Positions 11,345 to 22,986 are shown, numbered from the stretch's first letter. The stretch is 64,000 bases of DNA from Termitomyces sp. T153 (GCA_018296165.2 JACKQL020000025.1:62001-126000), one strand, 5' to 3'. The notes: a model not told the origin generated them from the letters alone. A program made the numbers and translations.

Positions 11345-12065
11345 CTAGTTGAGAATTTCAAGAACAGATCTAGGAACTGCATAATGAAGAGACTCATCTG
11401 CTGGGCCATTAATTGAAGTTACTAAGTTATTCCATCCTCTTTGCCATAGCTGTTGTATAGTAACATCATTGATGATCTCAAGACTGATTTGGAGATTGGA
11501 CATGGGTGCAGTACCAGATTTGCCAGCTGGATTGGGTTGGCCTGCAATGCTAGGATTGCCTGCTAGATCCAGTGCTAAAATACTGGATTTGCCAGTCACA
11601 ATAATGCTAGGTTCACAAGCCAGATTTGAGTGGACTACTAGGCTGGGTTCACCAGCTGAAGAATTTACTGCCTATCACCACTGAATGATTCAATATGCTT
11701 TTGTTTTCTCTGACATTCTCTCTTCTTTTGAGCTGCCTTATGTAATGCTGCAGTAGCAGCTCTCTTTTCATGGTCAGCATGAGTGCTATATTCAGCAGGA
11801 ACTCTGTTCTTATTCTTGTAATATAAACCTTCCACTGGAAGGTATCACTAGATTCATGTTCTTTCTGATAACAGAACTTTAGAAGGCATAACAGCTCTGA
11901 CTGACCAAGATTGTGGGGATCCTTAAATCTCAGTGATTCAGGAAGATATCTTGAATTGATGAATTCCATGAATTCCATACAATTCAACTGCACAGCATTG
12001 TATGGAGCAAATTTATAATGGAAGCCTGAGGCAATTTCTGAGAATTTTGAGTGAGAAAGATCCAA
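11345..12065 (-). pseudogene. unrecognised degraded protein-coding sequence
   Basis: The longest minus frame (11649-12065, 138 aa) begins MDLSHSKFSEIASGFHYKFA and contains LPESLRFKDPHNLGQSELL. A second short frame at 11345-11599 may be its continuation. I recognise no family. The local base composition matches the transposon island, so a repeat-derived gene is likelier than a host gene. Confidence 0.3.
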
Positions 12066-12349
12066 AGAACCAGAACAACAAAATTACTATAATGGTTGTT
12101 TAAGTAGTCTTGGATGAGCATTTTCAATTCTGTCTGAGTTTGGACCATGTTGCTTGATGGAGATGGTAGTATTATAAAACATCACTGTCTTGCTCAAGAG
12201 CAAGGTTGGGATGGGTCAGAACAGAAGTAGTGTTCTGCTGCAAGCTGTTACTTGTTGCTGTATATGTGCTCAGGAGAGCTGTTTGAAGTCACCTACCAGC
12301 TCAGAAAACATATTTTCAAATGAATACTGGTTGGTCCATGTTAAGTGAG

Positions 12350-12552
12350 ACATACAAGTATAACATTGTTAAAAAAGATTAGAATCTGGCATGGCATGCA
12401 CCTACACCATAAGAGTCATGTGATTTCTTACTTATTGTTTTTCTTGTCAAGCTTACAAACATACTTGAATGACATCTACACTTTAGGTATTGACATCAGA
12501 AATGCTCTTTTATTGTGATTGACAATTTTTATCCATTATATTGACATTGTAT
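12350..12552 (-). repeat. fragment of the family-Y LTR-like repeat
   Basis: The reverse complement matches 22,720-22,860 (GTCAATACC..AAGTGTAGA..CATTCAAGTATGTTTGTAAG) and 26,045-26,150 (AATGTCAATATAATG, TTGTCAATCACAA). The copia complex starts immediately after it at 12,553. Confidence 0.7.
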
Positions 12553-12957
12553 TGTTGAAGACAGGCAAAGCACAGGGGACTGAATAGTCACTAAAGCTGA
12601 AGTCCAGAGTCAGAAACTGAGTATATTGAAGTGTAACACACTAACCTGAAGTCCAGAGTCAGAAACTGAGTGGGGACTTCAGGCTTCTACATTATCTATA
12701 TATACTGTAATGTAACTGAATAGAAGAGAATCACGTGAAAGTGAATTGAATAGAAAGACAATCACATGGAAGTGAATTGAATAGGAAGACAATTACATAG
12801 AAGGTACATGTGATTGAATTGGATAGAAAGATAATCACATGGAAGGTACATGTGATTGAATTCAATAGAAATGAAAGGAAGCGGACTAAACATGTGTTAA
12901 ATGAACTTGGAGTGAATGCTGATCATCCATAGTAGAATGCAATAAGCAATTCTAACA
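12553..12957 (-). repeat. copia LTR (left outer)
   Basis: 405 bp, TGTTGAAG...TTCTAACA on the plus strand (TGTTAGAA...CA on minus). It contains a duplicated block GAAGTCCAGAGTCAGAAACT and several copies of a 30-bp unit around GAATTGAATAGAAAGA. Confidence 0.92.
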
Positions 12958-12995
12958 CTCCCCCCTGATCCAGTCAATCCCCAAGCTTGAATAAG

Positions 12996-13452
12996 CTAGT
13001 AAATCCCCATTTCCTGTCTGCAGAATTCCACTTTGAGTAGAGGAAGTGGTTTTGTGAGTAGATCTGCCACTTGTTCTGTTCCAGGAATATGATGAGGAAT
13101 CAATTTCTGCCGATCTACTGCATCTCTGAGCCAATAGAAGCTGAGGTCAAGGTGTTTCATTCGTCCATGGTGTTCTGGATTCTTGGTAACACTGACTGCA
13201 GATTGATTGTCAATCAGCATGGGAGATGGAGCAGTAGAAGAGTATCCCATTTCATGTAGAATATTCTGCATCCAGATGATTTCTTTGCCAGCTTCTACAG
13301 CAGCAATGTATTCTGCTTCAGTTGTGGATAAGGCAACAACTGATTGAAGCTTGCTACTCCATCCAATAGCTCCACCACCAATTGTAGTTAGATAACCACC
13401 AGTAGAGCAGCCGGAATCAGGACAATCTCCATGTGAGGCATCACAGAATGGA
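12996..13452 (-). pseudogene. copia RNase H, 3' end of pol in an internally deleted copy
   Basis: The minus frame FCDASHGDCPDSGCSTGGYL, then ALSTTEAEYIAAVEAGKEII, then LIDNQSAVSVTKNPEHH and HIPGTEQVADLLTKPLP is the complete copia RNase H domain ending at the pol stop. It is identical to the C-terminal 153 residues of the plus-strand copy ending at 16,526. Its 5' edge (13,452) is fused directly to LTR sequence, so RT and everything upstream are missing. Confidence 0.92.
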
Positions 13453-13608
13453 AGGTACATGTGATTGAATTGAATAGAAAGATAATCACATGGAAGGTAC
13501 ATGTGATTGAATTCAATAGAAATGAAAGGAAGCGGACTAAACATGTGTTAAATGAACTTGGAGTGAATGCTGATCATTCATAGTAGAATGCAATAAGCAA
13601 TTCTAACA
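13453..13608 (-). repeat. truncated copia 5' LTR fused to RNase H
   Basis: It holds the first 156 bp of the LTR (TGTTAGAATTGC... on minus). The break joins LTR sequence ACATGTACCTTCC to pol sequence CATTCTGTGATGCC. Both parents have CAT-containing words at the break, suggesting a microhomology or template-switch junction. Confidence 0.9.
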
Positions 13609-16526
13609 CCACTTGATCTGACACTTTGGCATCGCAGATTTGCTCATCATAACTATGCTGATGATGATCAATAACAAGTTGGTAGTTGGTTTGGACTTGA
13701 ATTCTGCTGCAAAGCCTGATCCCATCTGTGAACCTTGTTTGGCTGGCAAAATGCGCTCTAATCCTTTTCCTTCTTCCAGTAGTCGTGCATCTAAACCATT
13801 AGAATTGATCCACAGTGATGTACATGGCCCTCTTCCAGTCACTGCAATGGGGGGCTATCGTTATTGGATCACATTCATTGATGATTGCACAAGCTTTAAA
13901 GCTGCTATGGCTCTGAAGAAGAAAAGTGAAGCATTCGATGCCTTTAAGATATTCAAAGCTTATGCAGAGAATGCTCTAGACACCAAAATCAAGGCTATAC
14001 AAGATGATAAAGGTGGAGAGTACATGTCAAAGGAGTTTATTGCATACACTGATGCTTGTGGAATCAGAAGGAGGCACACAACTCGCAACAGACCTCAGCA
14101 GAATGGTGTTGCTGAGAAAGCAAATAGAACGCTCTCTGAGGACATCACTGCAATGCTCAATGAATCAGGTCTACCAGCCTCATTCTGGGCACATTGCCTT
14201 CATGCTCAGATTCACATTCTGAATCAACTTCCAACTGCATCTCAGTCAATTACTCCTTATGAGGGATGGTACAAGCGTAAACCAAATGTCTCTTATCTCA
14301 GAGTCTTGGAATGTAGAGCATATGTTGACATACAAAGAGATAAGTGCAACTCTTTACAGTAAAAATGCATCTTCATTGGATATTCTCCTGGTTATAAAGG
14401 ATGGTTATTTTACAATCCTAAAACCAAGAAGACTGTAATTTCTGAAAGAGCAGAGTTTGATGAGTGCTTATTGCCTGGTTTGCACTTAACTAGGCCAGTA
14501 ATACCTCCTACACCTCCTTTACCACCTCATCCCCCCAATGAAAGTGCAGTGTTTGAGTTACCTGCTCTTGAAAATGAAAAGGAAGAACGATTTGTTCTCC
14601 AAGTGCCAGCTATACCTCCTGCACATCCTAAGCTTCCTATACCTGCACACGGTATAACACCACCACCAGCTGCTCCAGCACCTCCTATACCTCGCCCAAA
14701 TCGAGCTAGACACCATTCAGCTCAGCTACCAGATCAACCACCAGCTCAAATTCCTGCTCCTCCATCACCTCCCCTTGCTCTGAGACGCTCTAAATGCAAT
14801 GTACAGCCTCCAAGAGATTGGTGGGTAGTACAACATCAGGAACCAGTCCAGGACAGTTCTGATGAGGAAGAAGAGCAAGTCCAAGCTGAATTGGATCTGG
14901 GGTCTGATCTTGAACCTGATCCAGAACCACTTGACCCTGGTTTTGAGGATGTTCAATTTGCTGGAATGGCTACTTCTTCAGATCCTAGGACATTCAAGCA
15001 AGCTATGAAGTCTGTGGATGCTGAGAAGTGGTATCAAGCTGCAGTTGATGAGTATATCTCATTGGTAGCTAATGGGACTTGGGAGGAGTGTGACTTGCCT
15101 GAAGGCAAGAAAGCAATTGGCTGTGGATGGGTGTTTTGCATCAAGTGCAATGCAGATGGCTCAATTGAGCGCTTTAAAGCTAGACTTGTTGCAAAGGGTT
15201 ATGCACAACGTCCTGGCATTGATTATAATGAAGTTTTTGCACCAACATTTCAACCTGCATCTTTGTGCCTCATCCTTGCTATTGCTGGCATAGAGGACAT
15301 GGAATTGTGCTCTGTGGATGTCAGGCTTTTCCCAATGGAGATCTGGAAGAAGATATCTATATGCTTCAACCAGAGGGGTTTCAGAATGGAAAGAAGGTAC
15401 TCAGGCTCAAGAAGTCACTTTATGGTCTAAAACAAGTGGGCAGGCAGTGGAACAAGAAGCTACATGGAGCATTATCATCAATGGGCTTCAAAAGACTTGA
15501 ATCTGACTGCTCTATCTATCTCTATATCAGAGGAGAAGTCAAGATCATTGTGCCCATCTATATTGATGACATTACACTTGCTTCAAAATCTACTGCTGCA
15601 CTTGACTCTGCTGTTGATGACCTCAAAAAGCACTTCAAAATCCATGACTTGGGCTCTTCCCACTTCCTTCTAGGTGTTCAGATACACAGAAACTACTCTA
15701 AATGCTCTATTTCACTCTCACAACATCAATACATTGTTAACATGTTGGAGCGCTATAAAATGAGTGATTGCAATCCAGTATCTACTCCAATGACACCTGG
15801 AATCAAACTCTCTAAAGCCATGACACCACAGAATGAAGCAGAAGAGGAGGAGATGAGCAATGTGCCTTATTAAATGCAATTGGTTCACTGCAGTATTTGG
15901 CTACTATGACAAGGCCAGATATTGCTTATGCAGTCTCATGCCTTGGACGCTTCAATTCCTCTCCAGGACCCAAGCATTGGGCTGCAGTCAAGCATTTATT
16001 ATCCTATTGCAAAGGCACAATGGATTATAGACTCCATTTTAATGCTGACACTGGCATTCAACCCTTTACTACATTCTGTGATGCCTCACATGGAGATTGT
16101 CCTGATTCCGGCTGCTCTACTGGTGGTTATCTAACTACAATTGGTGGTGGAGCTATTGGATGGAGTAGCAAGCTTCAATCAGTTGTTGCCTTATCCACAA
16201 CTGAAGCAGAATACATTGCTGCTGTAGAAGCTGGCAAAGAAATCATCTGGATGCAGAATATTCTACATGAAATGGGATACTCTTCTACTGCTCCATCTCC
16301 CATGCTGATTGACAATCAATCTGCAGTCAGTGTTACCAAGAATCCAGAACACCATGGACGAATGAAACACCTTGACCTCAGCTTCTATTGGCTCAGAGAT
16401 GCAGTAGATCGGCAGAAATTGATTCCTCATCATATTCCTGGAACAGAACAAGTGGCAGATCTACTCACAAAACCACTTCCTCTACTCAAAGTGGAATTCT
16501 GCAGACAGGAAATGGGGATTTACTAG
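13609..16526 (+). pseudogene. Ty1/copia pol: integrase, reverse transcriptase, RNase H
   Basis: It begins in the GAG-pre-integrase zinc region (LTLWHRRFAHHNYAD; CEPCLAG). The integrase core has acidic residues in LIHSDVHGPLP, IQDDKGGEY and QQNGVAEKANRTL. After a proline-rich linker (about 14,490-14,800) comes RT: NGTWEECDLPEGKKAIGCGW, then FKARLVAKGYAQRPGIDYNE, and the catalytic PIYIDDITLAS. RNase H ends it (ALSTTEAEYIAA, stop 16,526). Three lesions are visible: a stop at 14,360-14,362, a frameshift between about 15,325 and 15,335, and a frameshift near 15,872. The first part of the polyprotein lies inverted at 17,032-18,358. Confidence 0.93.
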
Positions 16527-16564
16527 CTTATTCAAGCTTGGGGATTGACTGGATCAGGGGGGAG

Positions 16565-17031
16565 TGTTAGAATTGCTTATTGCATTCTACTATGGATGAT
16601 CAGCATTCACTCCAAGTTCATTTAACACATGTTTAGTCCGCTTCCTTTCATTTCTATTGAATTCAATCACATGTACCTTCCATGTGATTATCTTTCTATC
16701 CAATTCAATCACATGTACCTTCTATGTAATTGTCTTCCTATTCAATTCACTTCCATGTGATTGTCTTTCTATTCAATTCACTTTCATGTGATTTGTCTTT
16801 CTATTCAATTCACTTCCATGTGATTGTCTCTCTATTCAATTCAATCACATGGATTCTCTTCTATTCAGTTACATTACAGTATATATAGATAATGTAGAAG
16901 CCTGAAGTCCCCACTCAGTTTCTGACTCTGGACTTCAGGTTAGTGTGTTACACTTCAATATACTCAGTTTCTGACTCTGGACTTCAGCTTTAGTGACTAT
17001 TCAGTCCCCTGTGCTTTGCCTGTCTTCAACA
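16565..17031 (+). repeat. copia LTR (internal, plus orientation)
   Basis: 467 bp, TGTTAGAATTGC...GTCTTCAACA, the longest LTR of the family here. It has about six copies of a 30-bp unit (CTATTCAATTCACTTCCATG) where other copies have fewer. The next five bases, AGTGG, are the complement of the CCACT at 13,609-13,613. Confidence 0.92.
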
Positions 17032-18358
17032 AGTGGTAATGTGCTGGTAAGATGAGCAGACTCCGAAATAGGTGCAGTACAACCATCCAAATAAGCAGAA
17101 TTATTGGAGTTGATTGTAGCACAGAATAACTCTTTTCCATTCAACCAGAAATGCATGGCTTGTTTGTCAATATGAATGTTGTAGCCTTTGTTTCTAGTCA
17201 AATATATACAGGACAAGAGATTATTTCAAAGTAATGGAACATGCAAGACTCTGTGGAACTCTAAAGACCGGATTTTCTTCCCATTTACAACTGGATGGAA
17301 TACAACTGTTCCAATCCCAGCTGAGTAAACAATGCTGTTATCAGCTAACCTCTAACCTGACTGGAGTGCGATAGGGAGCATAATTATGGACCCAATTTTG
17401 ATGTGGGGTCATGTGGCAAGTGGCTCCTGAGTCTACAATCCAATTGAAGTCAGCTTCAGGTTGTATGGGAAGAGAGGGATCTGAATGATCCGGTAAATGA
17501 GTGCTTGCATTTCCAGCAAATTCTGCATCATCTTTCTTGGACTTGTCATCATTGAAAGCTGCATTAGCTTGCTCCTGGCCCTTTCTGCCTCTTTTGTTGT
17601 GAAATTTTGTCTGCTGCTTTGCTTGCTGCTGAGCTGCTTTGTATTTGTAGCAATTAGCTTGTGTATGGCCTTGCAAGGTGCAAAAGTCACAGGTAACTTT
17701 GGCTAATGCAGTACTCATAGCAATTATAGCAGCAGCAGACTCATCAGAGCGACGACAAGGTTGTGTTTCTTCTGTAACAAAGGCCTGATGGATTTTGGCC
17801 TTGTCAAGGTCATCTTTGAGAAGGAGAGTGGATACAAATGCTGAGAAATCATCAGGAAGCGCCCTTATCAATGCCATAGATGCTAGTTCATTGTCTAATC
17901 TGGCAATATCAAAGTCTTTTGAGCACAAATCCTGGATTTTTTTCATTGCAGTCTCAACTCTGTTGATTAGAGTCTGCAAATTCTCCTCCTCTCCTTTTCT
18001 AATAGAAAACAAGTCATCATAGGCATTAAAGCGTGTGCCAGGGCATTGCTGCATGTGTATCTGCTTCAAAGCTTCCCACATCTTGTCTGGTTGGTCTTTA
18101 TAATCATTGAGATGGATTCTTTGATCATCCTCCACCATCAAATAAATCAGACCAGATGCAACAATTAGCCTCTTTCTGCCATTCTCTGTATTCTATTTTT
18201 TCCTCTGATGTAGGGTTTTCAGAGAGTTGAGGAGCCAAAGAAGGCATAGAGATAGGCATCCAGGCATTTTGGGAGCAAAGATAAGCTTTGATTTCACCAA
18301 CCCATGAGTTATAGTTGTGGGAATTGAGTTTGGTGAAGGTTGGAATAGATGTAGGCAT
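17032..18358 (-). pseudogene. Ty1/copia Gag and protease
   Basis: The minus strand starts MPTSIPTFTKLNSHNYNSWV at 18,358 (typical copia Gag N-terminus), shifts frame near 18,130, and continues LNDYKDQPDKMWEALKQIH and LQTLINRVETAMKKIQDLC. A canonical zinc knuckle CDFCTLQGHTQANC (CX2CX4HX4C) is at about 17,670. The protease active site follows as WIVDSGATCHMTPHQNW (about 17,420). The frame then passes NIHIDKQAMHFWLNGKELF to STLPL, where it is cut by an LTR. Its natural continuation is the inverted pol at 13,614. Confidence 0.92.
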
Positions 18359-18780
18359 GTTGGAAGAGGTGATTTGGAGTGTAGATTGAATAATAAAGTG
18401 TGGATTTGCAGAATGCAGTCAAAAATGCGTTTGAAAGTGCTTTAAAAGCAATAATAGAGTGCTAAGGTCTGGTGTGCCAGAAGGAATACAGCTACAATCC
18501 AGTCAAACTGGCAGGGTTCCTGCAAGGTCCTCAGGAGTGGTGCAGCAGGAAGGTGAGGTATAGTAAAGCTAACTAACTAACTGCAGACTCTGCAATTGTA
18601 ACACCTCCCAGTTAGGCGTGTCAGGCTTCACTGGCGAGATAAAGCAGCCCCACTTAAGGGTCACTACCCAAGAGTTCAGAGTCTATGTATCTAAAGGAGC
18701 TGCAACCACTATAAGGACTATAGCACAGACACAAAGCAAATCAAAATGACAAAAACTTCGGACTAAAGCTTTAGAGGCCA
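18359..18780 (-). other. copia 5' leader
   Basis: This is the untranslated leader between primer-binding site and Gag start on the minus strand. It contains no ORF worth calling and includes a TAACTAACTAACT short repeat near 18,572. Confidence 0.6.
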
Positions 18781-18792
18781 GGGCCCATAACC
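18781..18792 (-). promoter_or_regulatory. copia primer-binding site (initiator tRNA-Met half-molecule type)
   Basis: Directly next to the LTR end, minus strand GGTTATGGGCCC. Its complement, GGGCCCATAACC, resembles the anticodon stem-loop of initiator tRNA-Met (GGGCTCATAACCC, anticodon CAT). Priming by a 5' half of tRNA-iMet is established for Drosophila copia and several fungal copia elements. Confidence 0.75.
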
Positions 18793-19227
18793 TGTTGAAG
18801 ACAGGCAAAGCACAGGGGACTGAATAGTCACTAAAGCTGAAGTCCAGAGTCAGAAACTGAGTATATTGAAGTGTAACACACTAACCTGAAGTCAAGAGTC
18901 AGAAACTGAGTGGGGACTTCAGGCTTCTACATTATCTATATATACTGTAATGTAACTGAATAGAAGAGAATCCATGTGATTGAATTGAATAGAGAGACAA
19001 TCACATGGAAGTGAATTGAATAGAAAGACAATCACATGGAAGTGAATTGAATAGGAAGACAATCACATGGAAGGTACATGTGATTGAATTGAATAGAAAG
19101 ATAATCACATGGAAGGTACATGTGATTGAATTCAATAGAAATGAAAGGAAGCGGACTAAACATGTGTTAAATGAACTTGGAGTGAATGCTGATCATCCAT
19201 AGTAGAATGCAATAAGCAATTCTAACA
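18793..19227 (-). repeat. copia LTR (right outer, 5' LTR of the gag half)
   Basis: 435 bp, TGTTGAAG...TTCTAACA on plus, about 97% similar by eye to 12,553-12,957 apart from repeat-unit number. It interrupts a family-Y integrase that resumes at 19,228. Confidence 0.92.
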
Positions 19228-22200
19228 CCTTGTACAACCACTTGGCAATGGCTTCGGTGTTCTCTCTAGCAAGCATGTGGAACTTAGAGTAATGAGTTAG
19301 CAAACAGCATCCCTGAATAATATACTTGAACTTATTGGATGGTGGCATAAACATGGTGTCAATGTATATCTTGCTGAACAAGGGTGCTGGCTTAGCAACA
19401 GTCAGAAACTCTAGTCATCTGATGAATCTGGTAGAGGTGGCAAGTATGAATGTACCACACAAGATCAGTGCTAACTTGAGGCCACCAAAATCGTTCTAGG
19501 ACAACTGAGCAGATAGCAAAAAGGCCTCTATGTCCCAAGTTGTTATGCATAGCTTTAACTTGTAAGCAATGATCAGTAGGAACAAATAGCTTGTGGATGC
19601 CATCTCTGTTTTGTTGCCAAAGCCTGCCACCAGCAATAAACAATGATGTGTAGTGAAGGTGGCATATTCAGTGTCTAAGGTCTTTAAGCCATTTCTTGAC
19701 TAAAAAGTATGTGAGTGTTGTTAGCAATAGCTTTGGCACTGCAGGGTACATCATTATAAGTAGTGTACCATTATCATGGAGAGGCCAAATGTCATTGCTG
19801 TTTGCTAATCATGGGGCTGAGTCATTGCTGTCATCATTAACAAATGTTGCTAAGGGCTGGAGAGGCTAAAACTCAAGGAGAGGAGGTAGTCATTGCCAAG
19901 CTGAAGATACATGATGAAGGAGAAGCAGCAGCAGCTGGACTTGGTAAAATGAAACCATGCAGGCAATCAATCCAATCCTTGTAAACAGAGTTGTCACTAT
20001 TGTCTGGAAGGGGGTCACTAGGCTGGAGCAGACATTGCAAAAAACTATCAGGGCTATGGAAAGTTCCTTTGACATGGACAAGTTCAAAGTGAAACATTTA
20101 TATTGCCATGATCCAGCAGTTCATGCTACAGAGGGCTGGATGTCAGAGTTCTGTAGCATACCTTTGATATAGCAAGTGTTGACTTCAACAATGAGGTTCC
20201 TAATGCCAATGAGGTATGCATTTGTAAGGCTTGAAGCACTCAATAAAGGCTATAGAGTTCCAACTTGGCCTGACTGAGTCTAATCTGGGCTGAATTTGAA
20301 GGGGACATCAATACAAGTGAGATTGTTAGCACAATGAAAATTCTTGACAAAAATCCTAAAAACTCCAACTGTACTCAGAAAGGCTTGAACTTCCAATAGC
20401 AACTTGCAAGGGCCCTACTGCTCAAGTAGGGCTAAGCAACTTTTGTTAGGAATTTGAAAATGTAACCAAGGATCTTGGTTGGGGTGCCTAAAACAAGCTT
20501 GTGACCTGAAAACATACTGCCACAATATTATATTTGCTGGAGAATTTGGTTAAGAAGTTCAAAGAATTCCCATAGTGCTAGACAAATATTAGGGCTAGCA
20601 AGATGCTTAGTGGGTATACCATTAATAATTTTCCAGTCCTTGAGACCTTTGGCACCAACATTGTTAATAAAACTGAGTACATGATGAGGGATCTCTGGCT
20701 GCAAAATAAATGTGATAGATGTCATTGTGGAATATTGACCCATTGGCAAGATTACTAAGCAAGTGCACCAAAAATCTGGAATGTTATTAAGTCATGTGAG
20801 GCAGGGTTGATATGTTGCTTGTTATATTTAACATAGAGGTTGAGTGTAGTGCTGCAAATGCATCTAGCAAAAGATTTGGCAACATGATCTGGGAAAGGCA
20901 GAACTCCAGAGTGGTGATGTGGTTTAGTGGCTCTAGACTGTGTACATTTCTGAGCTTACCTTTTTTCTTGAGGACACAAAACCAGTATAAGCAATAAGCA
21001 GAGTTTGAGGGTTTATAAACATCAGCCTTGATTTTGTTGCAAATGATTTCACAAACTTCCTTCTCTAGGCCTGGGAGTATGGGGCAATTGTGCTGAATCC
21101 AGGGTATATGTGGTATTGTTGGTATGCATACTGGCAGAAAGAGTCAAGGCACAAGCTTCCTTGTTCAGAGTCTTCTCAAGCAAAAGCCTTATCTTGCTTG
21201 GCAACCATGTTGACAAGCACATTTAGTTTGTCACTAGTGAGAAAGATGCACCCAGCAAAAGATTCAGCAATGTGACCTGGAAAAGGCAGTACTCCAAAAT
21301 GGCAAATAGTGACATTTCATGGCTCTAAACTGTGTAAAATCCTGAGCTTACCATTCTTCTTGAGAACACAAAACCATTGCGAGTGATAAGCCGAATCTGA
21401 AGGTTCATAGACACCAAATTTGACCTTGTCATAAATGATTTCAGTATGGAGTGGTTGTGCTGGACTCAAGGTATGTAAGGAATTGTTGGTTTGCATACTG
21501 GCAGGGTACAAACTTCCTTGTTTAGAGTCCTCCCAAGCAAAAGCCTTTTTCTGTTTGGCAACCATGTTAACAAGAATGTTGATTTTGTCGCTAGTGAAAA
21601 AGCCAGTGTCATGGTCTTTGACAGGTTTTGCTTGTCATTTGCTAGTAATTGCTTGGTTGGTACAAATGGCAGGTTTGGATTGAGTGCTGGCATTGTTGCT
21701 AGTAGGTTGCCAATAATGTGTTGCTTGATTCAAAAATCTTTGCTAACATGGCCAGTGACAGGTTTGGTCTTTGTAGCAACAGGTTTGTACTTCTTCTTTA
21801 CCTGGATACCTTTTTGTTTAGCAGGTTCATTAGCAATAAACTGAGTGAAAAAAGGGAAGTTAACATAAGTGGAGTAATGTCTGCATTGTTTGTAGCAATA
21901 GGTAAAGTCTGTCCAAGAATCAAAGGGTTAGGGGAATCAGTAGAAACAAGATATGATTATGGAGGTAAGAAAGGTTGCTAGCAGTGGCATATAGATAAGC
22001 TAAGGCAGGGTTTGTCTGTGTGTTAGAATTTGTAAGTACAATGTCTAAATGACAAGAAGCTATACAAGTCACTAGACTAGTTGAATGATCATAGCTAATA
22101 ATGACCACTCTGTTGCTATTGTCATCATCAATGTCTTTGGCAATGAAAGCAGCAGAGTGGTTTGGTTTCAAAGCAAACATTTTGTTGATTATTTCTCTTT

Positions 22201-22440
22201 GATTTATCACATAGAAATGTTGGAATGGTTTGCTGCATGCCAGTGTTGGGGTCTGTGATGGTAATGGTCTTGATGTTACTAAGGGTATTGACCACACTTC
22301 AAGTTAACACATCAAAGGGGCATCCAAGGAGAATGTCATAGGTGGGGGATTGTAAAATATGTATCTGCAAATAAACCATTATGTTGCCAATGGTGGAGAG
22401 TACATTGTAGGCAAGTCCTAGCAATTGATCCATAAAATAA
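19228..22440 (-). pseudogene. Ty3/gypsy family Y pol, degenerate
   Basis: On the minus strand, from 22,440 down: a protease-like stretch (LGCPFDVLT near 22,330); then AFAWEDSKQGS and KVKFGVYEPSDSAYHSQWFC, then VLKKNGKLRILHSLEP (21,317-21,565), the start of RT; GQYSTMTSITFILQPEIPHH with FINNV where the catalytic YIDDV belongs (20,528-20,749); an RNase H tail FHFELVHVKGTFHSPDSF (19,870-20,100); the integrase zinc domain HNNLGHRGLFA..FWWPQV..TCHLYQ (19,392-19,643); and the start of the integrase core (FKYIIQGCCLLTHYSKFHML, 19,228-19,381), cut by copia at 19,228. Many stops; catalytic aspartates lost. Dead. Confidence 0.8.
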
Positions 22441-22560
22441 ATGCTAAGGCTTGCAGTTGGTATCACACTAAGTCAAAGTCAAAGGTTGGCAAGACTATTG
22501 CTAAGTCATTTTTGATAGTGAGCAAAAGAGCCAAAATGAAATCTTAAGCTGGTAAGCTTA

Positions 22561-22573
22561 GAGAGAGAGAGAG
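22561..22573. repeat. short (GA)n microsatellite
   Basis: A GAGAGAGAGAGAG run upstream of the Y-type repeat at 22,690. Confidence 0.8.
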
Positions 22574-22689
22574 AAGGAACAGTACTTTGTTGTCTGTGGT
22601 CTCTATGTACAGGTAGTATTTATACTGTTTGTAAGTATAGTATAAGGAAGGAGATAATAATTGCCACTAGCGATGGCAAAGTGTTTATG

Positions 22690-22986
22690 ATACACACAAG
22701 GTGTTAATCTGATAACCAAGTAAAAAGTAAGCAAAGTCAATGTGATGTGTAAAAGTAGTAAATCACAAGAAAATAGCATGTCCAATGTCAATACCTGAAG
22801 TGTAGACACCATTCAAGTATGTTTGTAAGCTTGACAAGAAAAATGATAAGTAAGAAATCACACAACTATCAATATGTCCATATTTGGAGGGAAAGTGGTG
22901 TTGTTGCTAGGAAAGTTGCTAGCAACCATCACTAAAAAAGGTCTTGGCCTTGTTGTTCTAGACCCAAAGTCCAGACTCCATGTAAT
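22690..22986 (+). repeat. family-Y LTR-like repeat, partial
   Basis: Shares ordered blocks with 25,800-26,286 and, inverted, with 12,350-12,552: GTCAATACCTGAAGTGTAGA, GTTTGTAAGCTTGACAAGAA, AAAGTTGCTAGCAACCA and AAAGTCCAGACTCCATGTAA. It runs directly into the LINE-like reading frame at 22,987. Confidence 0.6.

Larger units (their letters stand above)
12553..19227 (-). mobile_element. rearranged, nested Ty1/copia complex
   Basis: On the plus strand the order is: LTR(-) 12,553-12,957, RNase H(-), partial LTR(-) to 13,608, pol(+) 13,609-16,526, LTR(+) 16,565-17,031, gag-protease(-) 17,032-18,358, leader and primer site, LTR(-) 18,793-19,227. The pol and gag-protease halves belong to one polyprotein: joining 17,032 to 13,614 restores the frame (STLPL-DLTLWHRR). 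Both junctions carry CCACT next to an LTR end. The simplest explanation is an insertion within an element followed by inversion between opposed LTRs. Outer flanks TGTAT and CCTTG do not match. CpG is better retained than in neighbouring repeats, so this is a relatively young insertion. Confidence 0.88.

Noticed and set aside
12548..19232. Target duplication around the whole copia complex
   Set aside because: Flanking pentamers TGTAT and CCTTG differ, so the outer boundaries cannot be claimed as a simple insertion.
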